A stretch of 64,000 nucleotides of DNA from Eubacterium sp. AF22-8LB (GTDB taxonomy: Bacteria; Bacillota_I; Bacilli_A; Erysipelotrichales; Erysipelotrichaceae). The stretch lies in assembly GCF_003458715.1 (NCBI RefSeq), contig NZ_QRVI01000002.1, positions 65,049-129,048 of the forward strand. Direction: 5' to 3'. The notes under the pieces were generated by a model. The model was not told where the DNA came from. It did not search any database and was given only the letters and a program-made list of their open reading frames with translations. The translations under genes were made by a program, and so were the position numbers. Below are positions 60,633 through 64,000 of this stretch, piece by piece (position 1 is the first letter of the stretch; every line of letters starts with the position of its first letter).

Positions 60633-61721
60633 ATGGATGATAGACTAAATCATGAACAAAAAATGTTTTCAAAAACAAATTGGGAATTTACCAAGAAAAT
60701 TGTGGAAGGAAATTTTGAATCTCAAGTTAGTCCTATATTAACTTTAGATGTTTCTAAAAAATGCAATTTTCATTGTAACCATTGTGTTGACCAAGAAACA
60801 GTAAATAAAGATAATCTTGAAATAGATTGGGGAATTTTAAAACAACTATTAGTTGATTTGAAAATGCAAGGATGTAGTTGTGTTGAGTTAACAGGTGGAG
60901 GAGAACCTACTACATATACTCATTTTAAAGATTTGATCAAGTTACTATCATTACTTCAGTACAGAATAGCATTAATATCAAATGGGAGTAACTTACATAA
61001 ATATTGTGATGATATTATAAATGCACCTTTTGATTGGATTAGAATTAGTTTGGATTCTTCAAACGCACATACACATTCAGTCGTTCATGGATGTAGTTTA
61101 AATGTATTTAAATCTATAACGGATTCTGTAAAGAAAATTGCTAAATATAAAACTGTTGGAATTAGCTTTTTAATTCTTCCAAACAATTATAAAGAAATAT
61201 ATAATTGTGCAAAATATGTAAAAGAATTAAATGTAAAATATATAGAAGTAAAGCCTGAACTTAATTTTAAAGATAGAGAAATTACTCAGATTGATGATAA
61301 AATAAAAGAAGAAATAAAAAAACAAATTAATAAAATTAAAAATGAATTGTGTGATGATACATTTTCTATTATTTATCCTTCATCAATCAACTATTCCCAA
61401 ATGAATCAAGAAAAAAAGTACACAATATGTGAAGCATGTTATTATAGAACTGTATTAACACCTAGTGGCATTTATCCTTGTTCATATTTTAGAGGATTGA
61501 CTGACGGCACAGAAATTCCTACTAGTTGGGAAAATATGGTCAAAATAAGAAATAGCGAGATTAATAAAATTAATCCATCCAAACAATGCAAACATTTTTG
61601 TGCCAGAAATAAAATTAATGAATGTATTAATATACTTTGTAGAATAAAAAAATATGCACCAGAATTTATAGATTATCTGGGATGGCCAATAGATTATGGC
61701 AATGACATAGAATGGATGTAA
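60633..61721 (+). CDS. radical SAM peptide-modifying enzyme with C-terminal Fe-S cysteines
   Basis: A 362-residue radical SAM enzyme. The cluster motif CNFHCNHC gives Cys44, Cys48 and Cys51; TGGGEPTTY (GGE motif) and LISNGS follow. The last third has seven or more cysteines (CEACYYRTVLTPSGIYPCSYF, then CKHFCARNKINECINILC), a SPASM/twitch-like pattern for an auxiliary cluster. Such enzymes cross-link, epimerise or otherwise alter RiPP precursors. The ATG at 60633 follows AGGTGATG. It is the last gene of the cluster. Confidence 0.88.
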   Translation: MDDRLNHEQKMFSKTNWEFTKKIVEGNFESQVSPILTLDVSKKCNFHCNHCVDQETVNKDNLEIDWGILKQLLVDLKMQGCSCVELTGGGEPTTYTHFKDLIKLLSLLQYRIALISNGSNLHKYCDDIINAPFDWIRISLDSSNAHTHSVVHGCSLNVFKSITDSVKKIAKYKTVGISFLILPNNYKEIYNCAKYVKELNVKYIEVKPELNFKDREITQIDDKIKEEIKKQINKIKNELCDDTFSIIYPSSINYSQMNQEKKYTICEACYYRTVLTPSGIYPCSYFRGLTDGTEIPTSWENMVKIRNSEINKINPSKQCKHFCARNKINECINILCRIKKYAPEFIDYLGWPIDYGNDIEWM

Positions 61722-61768
61722 AAAAACAAGATTTCGTTAGATTTTGCTTTTATAGGTAAGTGTCAAAT

Positions 61769-61957
61769 TTAATTGGAAAGTTTTACAATATTAGATGTGG
61801 ATAAGTGATCCTTTATATACATATTTAGATTATCATTTATAGACCATTGATTATCTGGAAATTTATCCATTAATAGAATCCTAAAATTTTCACGTGCATC
61901 TGATTTATACTCTTCAAGATATTTGACTATTAAATTATATGTACCTTTTTCCTTATC
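61769..61957 (-). pseudogene. protein fragment of unknown function
   Basis: About 62 codons read KDKEKGTYNLIVKYLEEYKS then ARENFRILLMDKFPDNQWSI to a stop at 61769. A stop codon precedes the frame and there is no start, so it is the 3' end of a broken gene. I do not recognise it. Confidence 0.4.
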
Positions 61958-61973
61958 TTTTCAAATCTTCTCA

Positions 61974-62013
61974 AATGCCCGAATAGCCCAATTTTATCAG
62001 CTATTCGGGCATT
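61974..62013. terminator. strong 14-bp hairpin
   Basis: AATGCCCGAATAGC and GCTATTCGGGCATT pair perfectly around 12 bases, followed by TTTTG on the plus strand. It separates the protein fragment from the methyltransferase remnant and could end plus-strand transcription from the cluster. Confidence 0.6.
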
Positions 62014-62022
62014 TTGTATTAG

Positions 62023-62238
62023 CGGCAAGCAGAAGAAAAAGGTCTACATAAAGAAAATTTATTACTTGGGTTCGCAGAAAATTTACCATTTGAAAATAAA
62101 AAATTTGATTTACTGGTGTGTACGGATAGTTTTCATCACTATCCTAACCCGCAAAAAGCGATTAACGAATTTTATAGAGTGTTAGAAAAGAACCGATATT
62201 TGTTATTGGCAGATTTTTGGAAACCATTTCCTATATGA
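62023..62238 (+). pseudogene. class I SAM methyltransferase fragment
   Basis: Seventy-one codons (LHKENLLLGFAENLPFENKKF, then FDLLVCTDSFHHYPNPQKAI and EFYRVLEKNRYLLLADFWKP) match the middle of a UbiE/Methyltransf_11-type methyltransferase from the acidic-loop strand onward. The SAM-binding glycine loop is absent and a stop precedes the frame. It is a 5'-truncated and 3'-broken remnant. Confidence 0.75.
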
Positions 62239-62459
62239 TAGGACTTAAAAAACGAGATATGAAATATATTATGAAAGTTGGTGCTGAAGCTCAAGGTGTT
62301 TCTGTGTCTGAATTTCGTGCTATGCTACAAGACACCATAGACGAAACTATGGAAAGTACAGACGCAGACGTGCAGGAAAATTTAAAACGATACTTTGGGA
62401 ATAAGCGGCCAACCCCAGAGGAACATATTTATACGATTACTAAAAAGACAAGGATTTAG
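62235..62459 (+). CDS. small protein of unknown function
   Basis: Up to 74 residues (from MIGLKKRDMKYIMKVGAEAQ to the TITKKTRI end), or 66 if it starts at 62259. It has no recognised domain and only a weak ribosome binding site. It overlaps the end of the methyltransferase remnant by four bases and may be part of another decayed gene. Confidence 0.35.
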   Translation: MIGLKKRDMKYIMKVGAEAQGVSVSEFRAMLQDTIDETMESTDADVQENLKRYFGNKRPTPEEHIYTITKKTRI

Positions 62460-62576
62460 ACGACTGAAACAAAATTAGGGCATTTTAAATATAGTTAAGG
62501 GTATTTGAATTTAAATTACTAGTAATTGACTTTTAAGAATATTAGAATCTTATCAAAGTACATGGAGGAAATTACA

Positions 62577-63026
62577 TTGAAATTGCAAATATTGAAAAAA
62601 GAAAATTTAATTGAAACAGAAATAGATATAAGATATTCAAATATGACTCAATCTTTAAATAGTATTATTCAATATATCCGTCAGCAAGAATATCTTATAC
62701 AAGGAACTTTTGATAATAAATTGTATCAGATACCCTTAAATAAAATCTTATATTTTGAAACTGTTGATAAAAGAACATTTATTTATACCCAACAAAAAAT
62801 CTTTGAATGTAAGAAAAAACTTTCAGTTATAGAACAAGATTTAATAAAAGCAAATATCATAAGGATAAGCAAAACAGTCCTATTAAACATCTCATGTTTA
62901 GCCTGCGTTAAGCCGTATCCTAATCATAGATTACTGGCGGAACTCAACAATAAGGAAAATCTGATTGTTTCAAGAAAATATATTTCAAGTTTACGAGATA
63001 AAATAAGGAGTGCCTATTATGAATAA
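62577..63026 (+). CDS. LytTR-domain transcription regulator
   Basis: A 149-residue protein whose C-terminal half (about 50-145) is a LytTR DNA-binding domain (LNKILYFETVDKRTFIYT, then IRISKTVLLNISCLACVKPY). The N-terminal part is a short helical region without a receiver domain. The TTG at 62577 is preferred because TGGAGGAA lies 8 bases upstream. LytTR plus DUF3021 pairs form small regulatory operons in Firmicutes. Confidence 0.83.
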   Translation: MKLQILKKENLIETEIDIRYSNMTQSLNSIIQYIRQQEYLIQGTFDNKLYQIPLNKILYFETVDKRTFIYTQQKIFECKKKLSVIEQDLIKANIIRISKTVLLNISCLACVKPYPNHRLLAELNNKENLIVSRKYISSLRDKIRSAYYE

Positions 63027-63450
63027 AATTTTTAAAACATATCTTCCTGCACTTTCAATAGCATTTACATTTATTGTTTTGTATGCAACGATAAGCAACC
63101 TTGTAACAGGATATTTCAAAGATGGATTTTGCTTTTTCATTCTACAAGTATTTATTTATCTTATTGTATCAATAGTTGTCGATTTACTTTTATCCTTTAT
63201 AGATTTTAGAAAGTACATATATCATTTTATTGTCGAAATGATTATGCTCTATCCGATAACTATTACTATGGCATTTATTGGAAAATGGTTTGTATTTAAT
63301 GCCATTGATATTATATGGTATTCATGTATTTATATTTTGGTAATGTTAGCTATTCATTTTTATTTTTATTACATTTCAAAAAAACAAGCTTCTGAAATAA
63401 ACAGCTTGTTAGAATTAAGAGATAAGAGGAAACAGCAATGGGAGATATAA
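63019..63450 (+). CDS. DUF3021-family membrane protein
   Basis: A 143-residue protein with four hydrophobic segments and a short basic tail, the usual layout of DUF3021 proteins encoded beside LytTR regulators, which they are thought to modulate. It overlaps the regulator by 8 bases; AAGGAG precedes the ATG. Confidence 0.78.
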   Translation: MNKIFKTYLPALSIAFTFIVLYATISNLVTGYFKDGFCFFILQVFIYLIVSIVVDLLLSFIDFRKYIYHFIVEMIMLYPITITMAFIGKWFVFNAIDIIWYSCIYILVMLAIHFYFYYISKKQASEINSLLELRDKRKQQWEI

Positions 63451-63947
63451 CAAAATTTAGCGGTACTTTTGAATATCATGTATTCAATGTATTGCTTATA
63501 TTATTACTTGTTTCTGAAATATTTATTTTCTGTTATACACATTCAAAGCAAAAAAAGACCGTAAAAATTGATACTAGCGATTTAGGAACTAAATGGCTGT
63601 TGTATTTAAATTTTGTATTCTGTTTGATAGTTAGTTTTTGGTGCGTTAGTCAAAAAGCTCCGTTTTATATAAGAAAATTGATGTTGCCTGCTTATTTCGA
63701 AAAAATTGGCATGTTAATTATGGTATTCGGTATTTGTATTCGTATAAAGGCTGTTTTAACTTTAAAAAAATCATTTACATTAAATGTTCAGATTAGTAAG
63801 GAGCAACAGCTAGTAACAGACGGTATGTATAAATTTGTTCGCCACCCTGCTTATACTGGAAGCATTTTGTCTTTATTAGGTCTGAGTATTATATTAAAAA
63901 ATCTCTTTGCTATATTGATAGTGCTTATTTGTAGCTTAGTTTTATAA
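63438..63947 (+). pseudogene. ICMT-family methyltransferase, C-terminally truncated
   Basis: A 169-residue membrane protein with about five hydrophobic segments and the isoprenylcysteine methyltransferase motif QLVTDGMYKFVRHPAYTGSI (about 133-152). The normal continuation with the second catalytic region (roughly 30-50 more residues) is absent: the frame stops at 63947, one base before what looks like an IS end. It overlaps the DUF3021 gene by 13 bases. Confidence 0.7.
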
Positions 63948-63948
63948 A

Positions 63949-64000
63949 TGTCAACTTAAAAATGTACAGTTTTGATCATTTAAGAATGTACAATATTGAC
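63949..64000. mobile_element. probable left end of an IS21-like insertion sequence
   Basis: From TGTCAAC at 63949, two related 20-bp blocks, TTAAAAATGTACAGTTTTGA (63956-63975) and TTAAGAATGTACAATATTGA (63980-63999), follow each other. IS21-family elements begin with TG and carry such multiple terminal repeats. The element extends beyond the window, so transposase genes are not seen. Confidence 0.55.

Overview
The window is AT-rich DNA from a low-GC Bacillota. The gene content (PTS operon, shikimate and transsulfuration genes, Rrf2 regulator, T4SS-bearing integrative element with sortase and SpaA-type adhesin) fits a gut Firmicute, plausibly of the Erysipelotrichia or a related Clostridia-like group. 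That placement is inference; no rRNA or marker gene settles it.

Layout. (1) 1-540: worn end of an older mobile element, with three 11-bp direct repeats, the C-terminal piece of a tyrosine integrase, and the N-terminal piece of a DUF4143-type ATPase. (2) 600-21650: chromosomal backbone. It holds an RpiR-controlled 6-phospho-beta-glucoside PTS operon; a YitT membrane protein; a tightly overlapping aroB-aroC-aroA-tyrA operon; an HD protein, a small hydrolase, an Ltp-type lipoprotein and a membrane Ser/Thr kinase with a partner protein; then sulfur amino-acid genes (cysK behind a Cys-rich leader peptide, metA, metY, an Rrf2 regulator), a DJ-1 protein, uracil permease, tRNA-Arg(CCG) and a HAD hydrolase. 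(3) 21640-21921: two degenerate 5' halves of a tRNA-Arg(CCT)-like gene followed by an intact tRNA-Arg(CCT), the probable landing area of the next element. (4) 22000-49700: an integrative and conjugative element with ParA/SSB/Lar/ParB, a thioester SpaA adhesin plus class B sortase, ArdC-like and TOPRIM proteins, a RelBE module, MobC, relaxase, PcfB, VirD4, VirB2-like, VirB6-like, PrgI, VirB4 and a lysozyme/CHAP hydrolase. A two-gene AAA ATPase + TOPRIM-like module with its own promoter sits inside the transfer operon. Several cistrons are preceded by an intrinsic terminator placed just upstream of the ribosome binding site, and three of these carry a similar multi-hairpin RNA in front.

(5) 50100-61721: the most interesting part. 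A divergent HTH+TPR (RRNPP-like) regulator, a small XRE regulator and a secreted 60-residue peptide precede a one-strand cluster: SAM synthetase paralogue (interrupted by a stop codon), TldD-like protease, QueA-like SAM-dependent enzyme, PqqD-like leader-binding protein, a 30-residue precursor peptide ending in Ser-Cys-Gly-Ser-Lys-Ile, GT4 glycosyltransferase, PIG-L deacetylase, a three-gene ABC exporter and a radical SAM enzyme. I read it as a RiPP pathway making a modified, probably glycosylated and exported, peptide-derived product; the QueA + MetK + GT4 + PIG-L combination is not one I can match to a described class.

(6) 61722-64000: a decayed zone with protein fragments, a methyltransferase remnant, a LytTR regulator with its DUF3021 partner, and an ICMT-family gene cut short where an IS21-like end appears to begin.
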